A DNA stretch of 64,000 bases from Harmonia axyridis (Eukaryota; Arthropoda; Insecta; Coleoptera; Coccinellidae), in assembly GCF_914767665.1 (NCBI RefSeq), contig NC_059501.1, positions 28,992,501 through 29,056,500 on the forward strand. Reading direction: 5' to 3'. The stretch's first letter is position 1. Every line of letters begins with the position of its first letter. Below the pieces are notes generated by a model. The model did not search any database and was not told where the DNA came from. It was given only the letters and a program-made list of their open reading frames with translations. The position numbers and the translations under genes were made by a program. Below, piece after piece: positions 12,861-26,200 of this stretch.

Positions 12861-13189
12861 TGATCAAGCTTTGAAATATTTTCACCTACTAACAGCGACT
12901 ATAAAAAAGAGCATCTTATAGAGTACTATTTTACTGTATTAACATAGGAAAAGTCAAGGGATCAATGAAAAAGAGTTTATTATATGGAAAATGGTCTTAA
13001 TGAAGTTTTACTGTATAAACAAGGTTTTTCATTTGGAATGATAGGTAGGGGAACCAGATGAATAAGTTTGAAAATGTTATTATTTGAATAAATTCACCTC
13101 AACTCCAACAATTTGAATCCTCATCTGTTCAAGCAAATTTCCACACCACTTATGAAGTATTGCTTTAGGCGCGTTACATTTTTTGTATT
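12861..13189. other. AT-rich gap between transposon remnants
   Basis: No gene, repeat or terminal inverted repeat was recognised here. Confidence 0.5.
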
Positions 13190-14330
13190 AGTGGGTTGTT
13201 CGCCAAGAGCCCTACCCTCCCACAAATAACTCACTCATCAAAGTGTTCGAAATGTGCGCTGCTTGCATTTAGACAGGCGGGAGCTCTCCTTAGAAAGAAA
13301 TGTCCCACATTCTAAAGGAGATTTAGATTGTCCTTCTTATGATGAGACATACTTATCACATGTAATCTTAATACATCCAAATTATTTTCAATAGTGCTGT
13401 AAACCACTTGCTTCATGAAATTGCACAGAAAAAAATGCATGGATTCAAATCTGGAGTTCTTGGAGGCCATATCACTGGGTCATACCGGCCTCTCTATCTT
13501 TTGTTGAAATTTTCATTGAGCCATTTTGTTACTGCTCTGGAATTATGAAGAAGAGCTCCATCTTGCTGTAGCCACAAATTTTGCAGAACAATAAAGGTTA
13601 TGTTCTCATATGAATCGTCCAAATCATTCTGAAGAAAATATAGGTACTCAGCTGCGATCAACCTCCTGGACACTTCCTGTGGTCCTATTAATCTGTTCAC
13701 ATACTCATTCCAAATCGGCGTTAAATGCTGATTTTCCTGGTTACCCATTGGTTTTCAGCAGACCAGATATGTGTATAATTGCAGTTGAAAACGCATTCTC
13801 TCGTGAAAACTCTTTCATCTATAAACAAAACATATCGCAGGAAATCATTGTTCTCAAAATGCTTTCACAAAACCCATTGACAAAATTTAATTTTTTTTAG
13901 TAGATCTGTAGGCAATAAAGCTTGTACCTTTTGGATGTGGTAGGGGTACAATCCTTGGTCCCTCAAGTTGCGATCAACCGTAGATTACTAGATTGCGATA
14001 CATTATATCGCAATGAATAGACGTCGTGTACTCGTTTCTGGATGGTGTTGCGCGTTATCTAAAACATCTTCCGGTGTCTCATCCATTGCCCTCGATCTTA
14101 TTCGGCCCTTATCCACCATGTTGGAAGAAAGTGTTCCACGATCACGTAATCTTTGAACAATCCTCACAGTTCTTTCAGTTGGCTGTTTTCTATTTGGAAA
14201 CTGTCTTTTATAGACTTCTTTAGCTCTTCTCGCAATTTTTCTATTTGTGAAATATATTCTAGCAAAGCCACCATTTCCTCGTTCGAATACATTTTGCTAA
14301 TTTAAACTAAGCAAATTCAATAAACGATGA
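13190..14330 (-). pseudogene. Tc1/mariner-superfamily transposase remnant
   Basis: On the minus strand, in several frames, successive parts of a DDE transposase appear in the right order. They are an N-terminal helix-turn-helix region near 14290-14000, LYPYHIQKVQAL-like sequence with frameshifts (about 13960-13900), an 84-codon open piece at 13494-13748 holding LWLQQDGALLHNSRAVTKWL (second catalytic Asp), and IWPPRTPDLNP at about 13440-13470 (third acidic region). An RAPACLNASSAHFEH-like end lies near 13270. This is the insect family with QQDGAPxH and WPPRSPDL motifs. Many stops make it inactive. Confidence 0.75.
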
Positions 14331-14575
14331 AAATCATGATTCCAAACCAATGATACCATAAATTTCGAATTTAATTGTTTTCTAATCATTCTATGCGCAA
14401 GATCGACGAACATAGAAGAATCTTCAATATATCGTTATAAACTTTCAAATTCATAAAGAAATATTTGTTTCATTTTTATGTCGTTATGATTATATACACG
14501 TAATAAGTATCTTCCGAAATTCAAGTCGAGTTTCGGATAATAAATTATTTACTGAAGTAATATACCAATAGGCTA

Positions 14576-16167
14576 CAGGACCGTCGCTAGCCAAAATACC
14601 CCCCTAGGCTGCCGCCCTAACAGAATCTAACTCTGTATCATGCTAAAAATTAATGTTTTTGTTGCCTCGGCTAAAATTCAAGTCGGCACCCTTGCAGGTT
14701 TGGGGTTTTGTCTCCTCTGAGGGTTTTGTACTAAACAAACTGGTGGGTATTGGTGAAATTGTATTCAGGGATTTAGTATGGAAAAATCAAAATTTTTTTT
14801 CACAAAAAGTAGTTCAGTGAGGAAATAGTAATTTAAGTGTAATAATTTTTTATGTTTTCAAATTTAAATCGAATAGATGAATTAGAAACCGTGGAATATA
14901 ATAAACATTAAATGTTATCCACTGAATTCTAATGAACAAATGATGAAATATTTGAATTGGATTCAGGTTTCATATTCTTGTACTGAGTTTCGACTTCATA
15001 AAACGCTTGAACATTTCGTTTTTTCTTTTATGATTATAAATGAAATAACCGGATGATGCCGATGAACCATTATTTCTAATTAGAATAATAGATGTTGCTC
15101 GATGCGAAGATGTTGAAAATGAGTGAATCTGATAAAAAAAATCATTTGTGAATTTCGTTGAAATTAACAAAAAAGTTGTTTGATTAATTCTTGTCTTCCC
15201 GGAATCCAGATATCTCGGAAAGAGTAGATAATGCAACCGCCCATTATTCGAGGTTCCTCTAGAGCAGTCCCTGTGATTTCAGGTTCTTCTAGCTCAGTTT
15301 CGACTTTAGAAAAAGCTTGAACATTTTGTTTTTTTTCTTTAAGATCATCAAATAAAAGAACTGGATGATGCGGATGAACCATTATTTTGAATTCGAATGC
15401 GCCCACGCTCAACACTAGTTATTTTGATGAAAAATCAGGTTTGAAATAAAAAAAAATATTTAATACATTTTTCTAGGAATCCAGAGATCTCGGAAAAAGT
15501 AGACAATGCCGCATCTCCGGTTTCAGGTTCTTCTGCTCAGTTTCGATTTCATGAAAAGCTTGAACATTTATGTTTTTGTTATGTTTTTTGATTATCGAGT
15601 AAACAAATCGGGGGATGCGGATGAACCATCATTTTAAATTCGAATGCGCCCACGACCAACACTAGTTAATTTGATATAAAAAATGAAAACTATTATAATA
15701 TAATGGAATGTGGTATGAAATGAAAAACTTTTTATATTTTTTAAGAAGGATAAGTTGGAAATGGAATCATTTCTTGTATATTTTCCATTCTATTCTGAGG
15801 AATAGTAATCAACATTCTGATTGGAGAATTGAAAAGAAGAATAATCCGGAAGCTGCCCTAAGTGGCAATAAAATTCGACGCTTAGCAAAGCGAACGCCGA
15901 CAAGCCTGATGAGTGCATGTGTTTTTTTAGCGTGAATAACTCGTAAACAGCACTATGAAGGGATTACCCCACATCTGGTCCTGGATATTTATTAGTATAA
16001 TGCGGCACCTTTGAAGGTTTTTGATTTTAATTAAATTTGTTGGTATTCCTTCCTCTTGTTGCTGACTGAATTAAATGTCATTCCGTACTTTGAATTTCTA
16101 TACATTGTGATTTTTCTTGATCAAGCTTGAAATACTGTTTATCCTGCCCCCCCTAGCGACGACCCTG
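14576..16167. mobile_element. hAT-like element with a triplicated internal module
   Basis: The ends CAGGACCGTCGCTAG (14576) and CTAGCGACGACCCTG (ending 16167) are near-perfect inverted repeats of hAT type. The 8-bp flanks (ATAGGCTA and ATATGGTT) do not match, so no target duplication is proven. Inside, a module of 150-200 bp occurs three times (about 14970-15110, 15270-15420 and 15525-15670). Each copy has a GAACATT-plus-T-run core followed by GATGCGGATGAACCAT or a variant. A linked segment, GAATCCAGA(G/T)ATCTCGGAAA, occurs before two of the copies. One copy lies in an 83-codon minus ORF (15164-15415). I do not recognise the product. Confidence 0.6.
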
Positions 16168-16312
16168 ATATGGTTATGGAGGGTAGATATATCTCTACCA
16201 GAGATATCTGTTATCTCTGATCTTTTGAGATACAAGGAGTTAATGTTTTTGAGCACTTACTTTGATGAAATTATTTCAAATAAATTACAACAGTGATCAA
16301 CATGGTTAAATG

Positions 16313-16668
16313 TTGAAATCGGAATTTTGCCTGTAGATATAAAATAGCAATCCATGCTTGATGCAAAATTTCATTGATTGTATTACTAGAACTGTAGAAA
16401 ATTCAAGCACAATATTGAAAAAATAGGAAAGCATTGAGGTGAAGTAAGGAGCATTTGAGTGCGGAAATTTCGCCTGTAGATATAAATTAGCAATTTCAAG
16501 CTTGATGCTAAATTTCTTGTCGATTGTATTACCAGAACTGTAGAAAATTCAAGCACAATATTGAAAAATGTGGGAAGCATTGACGTGAAGTTAGGAGCTT
16601 TTGAGTGCTGGTTCATTCATAATTATGCACACTGCCAGCGCCCAATAGCTCCTGACTTCACGTCAGTA
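16313..16668. repeat. Tandem pair of ~147-bp units with an inverted tail
   Basis: Units 16313-16459 and 16460-16607 are about 85 percent alike by eye, sharing GAACTGTAGAAAATTCAAGC. The second ends in GACGTGAAGTTAGGAGC, which reappears inverted as GCTCCTGACTTCACGTC at about 16649-16665, forming a hairpin. Related sequence occurs at 26.2 kb and 43.7-45.1 kb, so this is a dispersed family. A 76-codon minus ORF here is repeat-derived. Confidence 0.75.
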
Positions 16669-17294
16669 TGTTCCTAATTTTTTTTAAACGATTATTATTC
16701 ATGATTGAATAAAAGGTTATATTACAATTGAAGTTGCAGATTTTATTTTTTAACACAGTTTTACATTCAGCCATACATATTGCAAAAACATTATAGTGAG
16801 ACAAATTATACACTTGTCCCTGAAAAATATTCTCTGGAACTTGCACTGAAAATAATTTTTTTAAAAGAAATTAAATGATTCTATATTGAGCAATAATGCT
16901 TCTCAATTATAAATCCTTTCTCTCCCAATCATGCTATACAACATTCACTTGAATAATACTTCAAACTATTACATTTATTAGGCCTATTAAAGAAAAATGT
17001 TGCTATTTTTATGACTCAAATTCATCTTTGGCTTGTCTGTTCTACACAGAAACTTTAAAATACATATGTAAAAACACATCCTAAATAACCTCAAAAGCTG
17101 CTAAAATTAAACTGTAATAAATATATACAACCTTTCATCGAAAATGAGTAAAATATAATTTACTTCAGGAATAATAGATAAAATTAAATCTTCAGTTTGT
17201 TAGATAAATTACATACAAATGTACAAAAAATACAATTAGTAAATATTCAGTTGATAGATGATGAAACTGAAGTGGTGCCTTGTAGGAGAAAGAA
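16669..17294 (-). other. EPT1 3' UTR and short spacer
   Basis: AT-rich, with no coding signal. Minus-strand AATAAA candidates (TTTATT on the plus strand) lie near 16735 and 16973. Confidence 0.5.
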
Positions 17295-20200
17295 TTAATT
17301 TTTGTTTTTGATGGAGAAACAGTTGATATCGAAGTGTCGGCACATTTGTCGAACCTGCAATAACAATTAATATAAGAAAATGAAAACAGATCCTTCCGTG
17401 AATAATGAAGCCAGAAGTTAAAATTAAAGGAGTCTTACCAAACAAGTTCCATAGTGAAGGTGAGCAGCGGTCACCAAAGCACATAATATGTAAGTCAATA
17501 AAAGTTCCAAGAATGCTATCTTCACAAAAAGAGACGACAAAACAACTAATAGTAATGGAATAAATAACCAATTGAAGATGTCACATCTGCTGCTACTCAT
17601 TTGGGATACAATAAGTCGACACTGAAAAATATATTATATTAAAACTTTGAATAACTAATACAATAACATATGATAGTAAAAGTTAATCGTCCAGTATCAT
17701 CTTTAGATCAATAAAAGCAAAAACTTGTTGTAGAACAATTTTTGAGAATTATTGAAAAAAGGAACATTGATTGTAATTTCAAAAGATTAAAGTTAAAACT
17801 AAGATATAAAATTTTACATACACAAATATTCGAAAATATAGTTCCAAGGATCAAATAAATCATCCGAGGGTCTCTTTCTAATATACGTGTGGGTGATAAC
17901 ATAACCCATACAGTGCAAATAACAAATAAAATTGTAACAGGCACCAAGGGTCTCACAGCTTCACTGAAAGTTCTCATATAACCAGTTTTCTCCTTGTATG
18001 ATTTGTAAATATTATAAGCTATAATAGGTACATTGGTGAGGAGAGCTGAACCATAAATAATTAGTTCAAAAATTGTCCCTGTTTTGATGCCATTCTCTAG
18101 TTTGAATTGCCAAAATTCAGGGCCAACTACCTGAAAATTTGAATTTATAAGTGAACTACTTTTATCTTGTATTTTTTGATCTTACCCCAGTGATTGCGAA
18201 CACTATAATAGTACCCCACATGGAAAAATCATAACCCCAAGGCAAAAAGAGGAGGCCAGTGTTATATTTTTCAAAGTGTGGAGAATAGAAGTTCAGAAGA
18301 ATGTTACACATCATAAAATAAAATCGATAGACATCTAAACTGTAGTAATCCCCTCTTCCGAAAATGGAATACACTGCTAAGGGTATCAGTCCAGCAGAGT
18401 ACGAATCTAAACCATGATCAAAAAGTTCACCCAGCGGGCCACTGGTCCCCGTTTTTCTTGCTTGTTTTCCATCAATCCCATCTGAAAAAAGGAAATGTAT
18501 TTTGAATATCATCGTGTTGCGTCTATTCAACAAAAGCAAGTTCTACATTTCAATATTAAAAAGAATGTTTGAAATATGCATGCTTCAATGTTTTATATAA
18601 CGATATTAAACACTGTTCATAATTGTTTTCACTTTATACAATTTTCATACAAAACATTTTAAATAGTTTGAAGAAACTTAATGAATAAATAATGAGCCTA
18701 AGGATTTGAAATTGAATTTTCAGAAGCATACGAAAATCTTTAAAAGTTCATATCTCAAACTATGGTACACAAAAATTCAATATATACAATGCTGATAATT
18801 AGTAGAATTTTTTTTATAGCAAAGTTTCAGCTGTAATAACTAATAGTTTTTGATTCATGAAATTGAAATACATACATTGTCTTCAAACAATAAAGTTCGA
18901 CTCACTGTTGACGCATCCATAGACAAATTCAATTTTTCTCGTCAGTGTAAATTGCGAATGCCGTGATAAAGCTCATTCATGTAAATTTTTATTTTGATGG
19001 CAGAATATAAAAAAACATTGCAAGTTTTACACTATGGTATATTAGAGCGGTTAAGTTCATGATGGACTTAAATCCTGGTCCTCCGCATATTGCTCCATAT
19101 TAAATATGCATGATTATGATGATCATATAAAATTATTTATTCAGAAATTAATAACTCTTATACTATAAGTGCTAGGACTTTGCCATAAAGAATATTATAT
19201 TCACTATCATCGTAGCAACACATGCTTCCATGTTAGTGTTGTTAAACTTCCGAGAAATGAGTTTTTTATATTTTTATCCTTGATTTTTTTCTTTGAAAAT
19301 TCATATATATTTTACTTGAGCTAGCAGAATCAATGCATTATCCTAATTGATTTTTGTCTTAAATTTCATAAGAAAAACTCTCATAGTCCATAAGAAAATA
19401 TCTGGACGACAGAAGGACGGACTTTCTTAATTCGATTTTTCTTTATTCCAAAATTCATAAAATTTCAAGAAGTGGTATATCTCCTTTAGCTCTCATTCCA
19501 ACAATTTGTTATAGAAAATAATGAACCAAAACACTGCAAATGTGACTCTATATGATTTATTATTTCCTCTAATCTATAATATCCAAATATTCGAAAAAAA
19601 AAAAGGTCGTTTAAAAAAATCTCTATCTCTTAACATTGCAGTGTGGTCAAATTATATAATATATAATAAATATTTATTCAATAAACGGTACAGAATCTTC
19701 TTACAAGAAAAATTATTATTAAATTATCAATCATACAATATTATCTTTTAACATCCAAATATCATACTATTATACATCTCCTCTCAACTCCGGGACAGAG
19801 CGATGAAATATGTCGACACCCAAGGAATCAACGACATTGGTACTTCGCATCATTCTCGAAACCGGAGAATGAAAACAGTAATTCGTTCTTGATAAGGCAG
19901 CCTTGAATAGATCGAATCTCCTGACAAATCTTGGAGGAGCAGATAAATTGGACTGGGATAACAGTTCAGGAGAATACAAAAGTCCTCGAAAAAGTTCAGA
20001 GACAAAGATGGAATCCGCATGAAATCTTCTTGCTCTCAAGGAAGGCAGTCCAAGCTGGACTTGCAACGGACTAACAGAGAAAGAGTCAAAAGAAAATGAA
20101 CCACTTCTAATTGAAACTTATCTGAGGAACTTGTTTTGTACTCTCTCAAGAAAAAGGCTCTCCACGGATGTGTAGGGTGACCAAACGACGGATGAGAACT

Positions 20201-23200
20201 CCAAAATTGGTCTCACAAGAGCGACATAGAGGTACTGTAGTATCTCCTCGCTGAAATCTCTATAGTGCTTCTCTCTCAGGGAAAATCCCAGAGTCCTCGG
20301 AGATGCTGCAGAAATTGCCTGGATATCGGGTCTGAAAGATAACTTACAGTCATATAAAGTCCTTGACAACAAATGCCTTCTCAATGGTTCTACCTCCAAT
20401 GGAATAGTGAACTGTTAAAGGAAATACTAAACGGGAAATAGTCATGAACTGACATTTATTGATGCTAATTGTTATAAATTGGTTGCACACCACTCTTCAA
20501 CAGCCTGCAACGTCAGCCAACGACTTAACTGAAGTAAAAAAGCTTCAGATCATCTGCAAATAGTAAAAATCGGACAAAGCAAACGACGAGTCTTATATCA
20601 TTAATTAAAATCAAAAACAACAATGGCCCTAGGTGACACCCCTGAGGAACGCCTGACGTCAAGAAAACTGGCAACGAAAGCGTGTTACCTATCTTCACGA
20701 ACTGGAATATGCCCGAGAGAGATGAAGTCTACCACAAATGAAATTTTCCGTGGAAACCAAATGTCCAAAGTTTCCTCCCCATAATCGAATGCATTTGAAG
20801 AATCTGGATATATAACCTCAAACTGCTCATGATTTCCTAAGGCCTCAAGAACAAACTGAACGAAGACAACAGGATTGGTCTCAACACTTCTACCCTGAAA
20901 GAACCAGTGTTGTTCAGGAATTATTTTATCATATATCTTAGACTTTATTTGTTCATGAACAATAGATTCGAATAACTGAGGGATGACACTGAGTATGGTT
21001 ATTGGCGTATAGTTAGAAATATCCACCTTAGATCCCGATTTGTGAACCATCTTGATAAACCCAGATTTCCAAAAATTCGGAAAAATTCTATAATAATAAA
21101 TCCTTCGAGGAAAAAAAGCTTTCTACTTCTTCAAGAATTGTAGTGATAAACAAACATAAATAATCGAAGAGCAATAACGAACAGAAAATTATAGGATGAA
21201 AAATTGTTAGATAATTCAATCCCAGAAATAGTTCGAATTAAACTTGTTGAATATTTTCGGTCACTGGCCAGCTTTATAAGCGAAAAATAATGTCATAAAA
21301 TGTATCTTAGTGCATTAACCCCAAACAAAAATAGTTAACTTGGGTCTAGAATTAAGTAACATATAATAGCCGTTTTATCTCATTTTTTTCATTTGAATAC
21401 CATAAATCTTGGTCATGCTGATAACCTTTCAATTCGAAAACGTTAATTAATATATGTATATACATATGAAGTAATTTTCTATTGGTAACTAACATTGAAT
21501 ATCAATTTGAACTAAAAAAAAAGATTGCTTTGGTGTCAGGAGCTTGTGAATTCATGCGCTTATTGGAGGCCACATAACTATGATGTATATTCTAGGAGAT
21601 GGGATTTACTATAATGGCATTGTTGAGGCTTACACAGAAAAAAGAAGAATTTCTCTGTGTTTCAACTCTATGATGCTTACTTGCATCATGCTATCACCTG
21701 TATTGAGTGCTTTCATAATATTATTATTACCATTCTATTCGATGTACGTGTTCTCTCGCTTAACAAGGCAAATTAAACAAGTTAAAATCATTATCGTATT
21801 TTCCTTCATCCATAATCAACATTATATTATTATTATATTAAGTCCTTCGAACAAGCGATCAACATTTTTTGGTCCTTCGAGCCGGATAAAACCACACAAT
21901 TTTTGGTCTTTCGTGCTAAATAAAATCACACAGTCATTGTTGTCCGTTAGTTAATCAACGTGATGTGAAATTTGGTTTTAAAATTGAAATTGTTATTTTA
22001 TATAGACCCACAGAATCTTCACCCGATCAGATTTGTTTTCATTGAAATATTAGGTATTTCTTTTCCAAAAATCTTCTTGAATTTTTTTTAATTTGAATTT
22101 TATATACTTGCATTATTATATTGCGTTAGTGAGAATTGATTCCCCATTCGATCAACAGAAATGCTATTTATAGTTATAAAATGAAGCAATCCTTGAGGTA
22201 ATGCAATCGAAAACATGTTATGGTACATTTGTAGTAAATAAAATATTTTCTCTATTTCAGTATCGTAATAAGTTCATTACGGTACTAAAAACATTACTGT
22301 AATGAACTCATTACAGTTATATTTCTTGTTTTGTGGTTGTCTACACTGACTTCCGATCCTATTGAATTTCAACACACTTCAGTTATCAATATAATATAAT
22401 TTGGATATAGTGAATTGATTTCGAACATTATTCGCAACTTTTCTTAATTCTGGTGATGTTAAATCGATTTCGGCAGAAATAATTCACGAATTTAATGCGT
22501 AATTGTAAATTATTTCAAAATTCGAAACGTACGATTCGAATTCAAATTCCCTAATCTGTCAATTTTTGTAACAGTCACACCAACTGCCAAGATACAACAC
22601 AAAAATCACTAGGATGTACCTATAATCTGAATTTAGAATTGAATTTCTTGCAGGAATAGCAGCCCATTCTGCAACTTGTTTTAGAATATAGGTAATATTA
22701 ATGCATATTATAATTAGTCATAGAAAATTAGCTTCACCATGATTTAAGTAAAAAGACCTGCATTTCTTTTATTGGACAAACTGCTTGCTTACTGGATCAT
22801 TATCATAATCCTCAGGCTTCCCACGACAAGAAACCTTTGGTTCGAATATTCCAGATTCCGTATTTTTTAAATTTGTGAGATACGACAATTAATTTTGGTA
22901 AAATTATCATTTAGCTTCAAGAATGCAAAAAAAAAACTTCCAATTATAATGAAATCTTTTGAGAAATGAATATATATATGTAAGTTATATAAGTTCATTA
23001 TTACTGTGCACAGTTAATATTTTAATCTTAACTCTACAGTATTATAGAGTTTATTATTGTAATATTCTGAATAAACTCTCTTATTATTATTATCATTCCT
23101 AAAGTGCAATTGTGATGTTCTCATTTTATTTAAAATATAAGATTTGAATGTTAATTAACTATAATCGAAATAAGACATTCAATACGTATATTTCAATAAT

Positions 23201-26200
23201 TTTCGGAGCACAGTATTGTAAATTAAATAACGATAGGATTTTGTGACCTCGATGTAACGAACATCGTTCAAGGAAAAATTTTAACCCAATCCAGAAATTC
23301 CCAAAGTTCAGAATATGTAAAATCCACAAATCGAATAAACAAAATCAGTCCGGCCTTCAAACTGAAGAAGAAAAGAAGAAAGAAAGTTTATTCAGAAGTA
23401 GGTAACAACAATTACAAAAATAAGAACACAAATTTTCAAAAAATCTTGAAATGAGAAATTTTTTACATTCTTTATATTTTTCACTTGCGAGATATTTAAC
23501 ATTGAACTAGGAAATAATAAAAAATATTGTAAAATTTGCTTTTTTCAGAAACTTTTGAGTGAAATACTGGTGTTTGCCTGCATCAAATTGTATAGACAAC
23601 ATTGCCGAACTTTTTGAGAATGATAGTTTTCCTAGTGTCAATATTAATAATTAAATCGAATATTGAATAATTATAATAATGAGAGGAGACACTGCAAATC
23701 GTTCAATGTAAATTTAGTATTTAGGCATGTAAATTACATCTATATATGCACATATAACAGGCCAAAAATTGAAAAGTCCCCGGTTTACAATAGTAAAACA
23801 CATTTTTTTTTTGGCAAAATTCGATTTTATTATTCAACATATTTGCCTTCAAGGGCGATACAGCGATTATAGTGATCTTCCAACTTTCCGATACCATATT
23901 TGTAGAACGATTTGTCTTTCGCTTCAAAATAGGCCTCAGTTTCGGCGATTTCTTCTCCATGTGCACTAAATTTCTTTCCAGCGAGCATTCTTTTGGAACT
24001 GGGGACAGGAAAAAGTCGCTGGGGGCCAGATATGGCGCATACGGTGGATGCAGAAGCAATTCGAAAACCAAATCATGCAATTTTGCTATTGTTTTCATTG
24101 ATTTGTGACACGGCGCATTGTTTTGATGAAACAGCACCTGTTTTTTCTCAAATGGGGCTGTTTTTTAACGACTCCATCCTTCAAACGATCCAAACGCTAT
24201 ATAATAATCGCCGTTGATGGTCTGGGCCTTTTGGAGGTAGTTAATTAATATTATACCTTGCGCATCCCAGAATACTGATGCCATAACCTTGCCAGCTGAC
24301 TGTTGTGTTTTTCCTCGCTTTGAATTCGGTTCATCGTGTGCAGTCCACTCAGCTGACTGTCGATTGGACTCCGGAGTGAAATGATGGAGCCATGTTTCAT
24401 CCATTGTCACAATTCGACGCAAAAATTAAGGTTTATTGCATTTAAACAGCTTCAAACTGCTCAGAATCATTGACACGTTGCTTCTTTTGATCGATTGGAG
24501 CTCGCGCGGCACCTATTCTGCACACAGCTTTCTCATGTACAAATATTCGTGAATGATATGATGTACACGTTTAGATGATATCTTCACAATGTCTGCTACC
24601 TCGATCAACTTTACGGTCATTCAAAATTATTCAGTGAACTTTTTTGATTTTTTCGTCGGTGACAGCTTCTTTTGGGCGTCCACACAAACGCCGTATTCGG
24701 TGCTCATTTCACCACGTTTAAACTTAGCATACCAATCAATGATGGTTAATTTTTCTGGTGCAGACCCCGGAAACTCTTCTTCAAGCCAAGATTTTGTTTC
24801 AACTGTATTTTTTCCCTTCAAAAAGCAGTATTTTATCAGCACACGAAATTCTTTTTTTTCATCTTTTTTCAAATAACCAAAGTAGCTACACTCACAACGC
24901 AATATCTCACAAACTAATGGTAGGACTACTGTCAAATTTTGACATGTATCGTTTGAAGGTTGGTACTAACTAAAAATCATATGGATATTAAATCCATAGG
25001 CTAGTATTAAACTAGCCCCGCCATCTGTGCATCAGACCGGGGACTTTTCAATGGCCTAATATTCGAAACATATGAATCATTTCCGAAAGCAGACAAACAA
25101 AGCATTTTGGTTTTTTTATTCAGGATACCAAATTTAATGCAAATACGTCAAATTAAATAATATATGTGAGAACCCAAATATTAGTACCACAAAAAATGAT
25201 AAAGGTCTTTTCGTTATTTATATATAATACTTAAACTGAAAAAAAGTGAATATAACAACGACTTGTTTCTTCAATATACCATTAGAAACGAAGTCAAAAC
25301 CGTTATCGAAGCTGAACTCTTGATCTTTTAGTCTGCTGATTATTGAATTCATTGATAAAGTTTCAAAACTATATATCCTAGTATTTTAATTATAGCAACG
25401 GATCTCCAAGATAAACCCATAAGATGATTTCTTGGAGATATCGAACGAAGCAGAAAATGTGATGAGGTCATAGTAGGTGCTGAATATGTCTTAATATATA
25501 TATATAGGTTTGTTTGATCACTTTATCGTTATCTTTTTTTCCCTTTAATCCCGGATATAATTTCTACTAGAAATCGAACTGTTCCACTCACTAGTATTGC
25601 AGAGCAACTGAAATAGTATATTCTAAAACAAGTTGCAGAATGGGCTCCTATTCCAACACGAATGAGAAATTCGAAAACGAGCGAGTTTTGGAACGCATGA
25701 GTGTTGGAATTGCCTTCTGCAACGAGTATAAGACGATATTTTCTCTATTTCAGTCAAGATTTATGAAATATTGTCGAAATTCAATGAAAAATTCAGATTA
25801 AACATCCTGACATTTGTATTGTATCTTGGCAGTTGGTGTGACTGTTTCGGAATTTGAATCGTACGTTTCGAATTTTGAAAAAAATTATAATTACGCATGA
25901 AACTCGTCAATTATGTCTGACGAAATCGATTTAACACCAACAGAATTAGAAGAAATTGAGAATATAATGTCGCAAATCATTTCACTAAATCCAAATTATA
26001 TTATTTTGACAATTTGACGTGTGTTGAATTTTGATAGGATTGGAAGTCATAGATAGACAACCACAAAACGAAAAATATAACTGAAAACAATGCTGTAATG
26101 AGTTCATTACAGCACTATTTTAAGCACTGTAATGAACTCATTACGATACTGAAATAGGGAAAATTAATTATCAGATGAATGTCATTTAAAAATGTTTTTG

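Noticed and set aside
21580..21954. 124-codon plus frame in EPT1 intron 3
   Set aside because: Low-complexity, hydrophobic and AT-driven; no domain, splice partner or homologue that I recognise.
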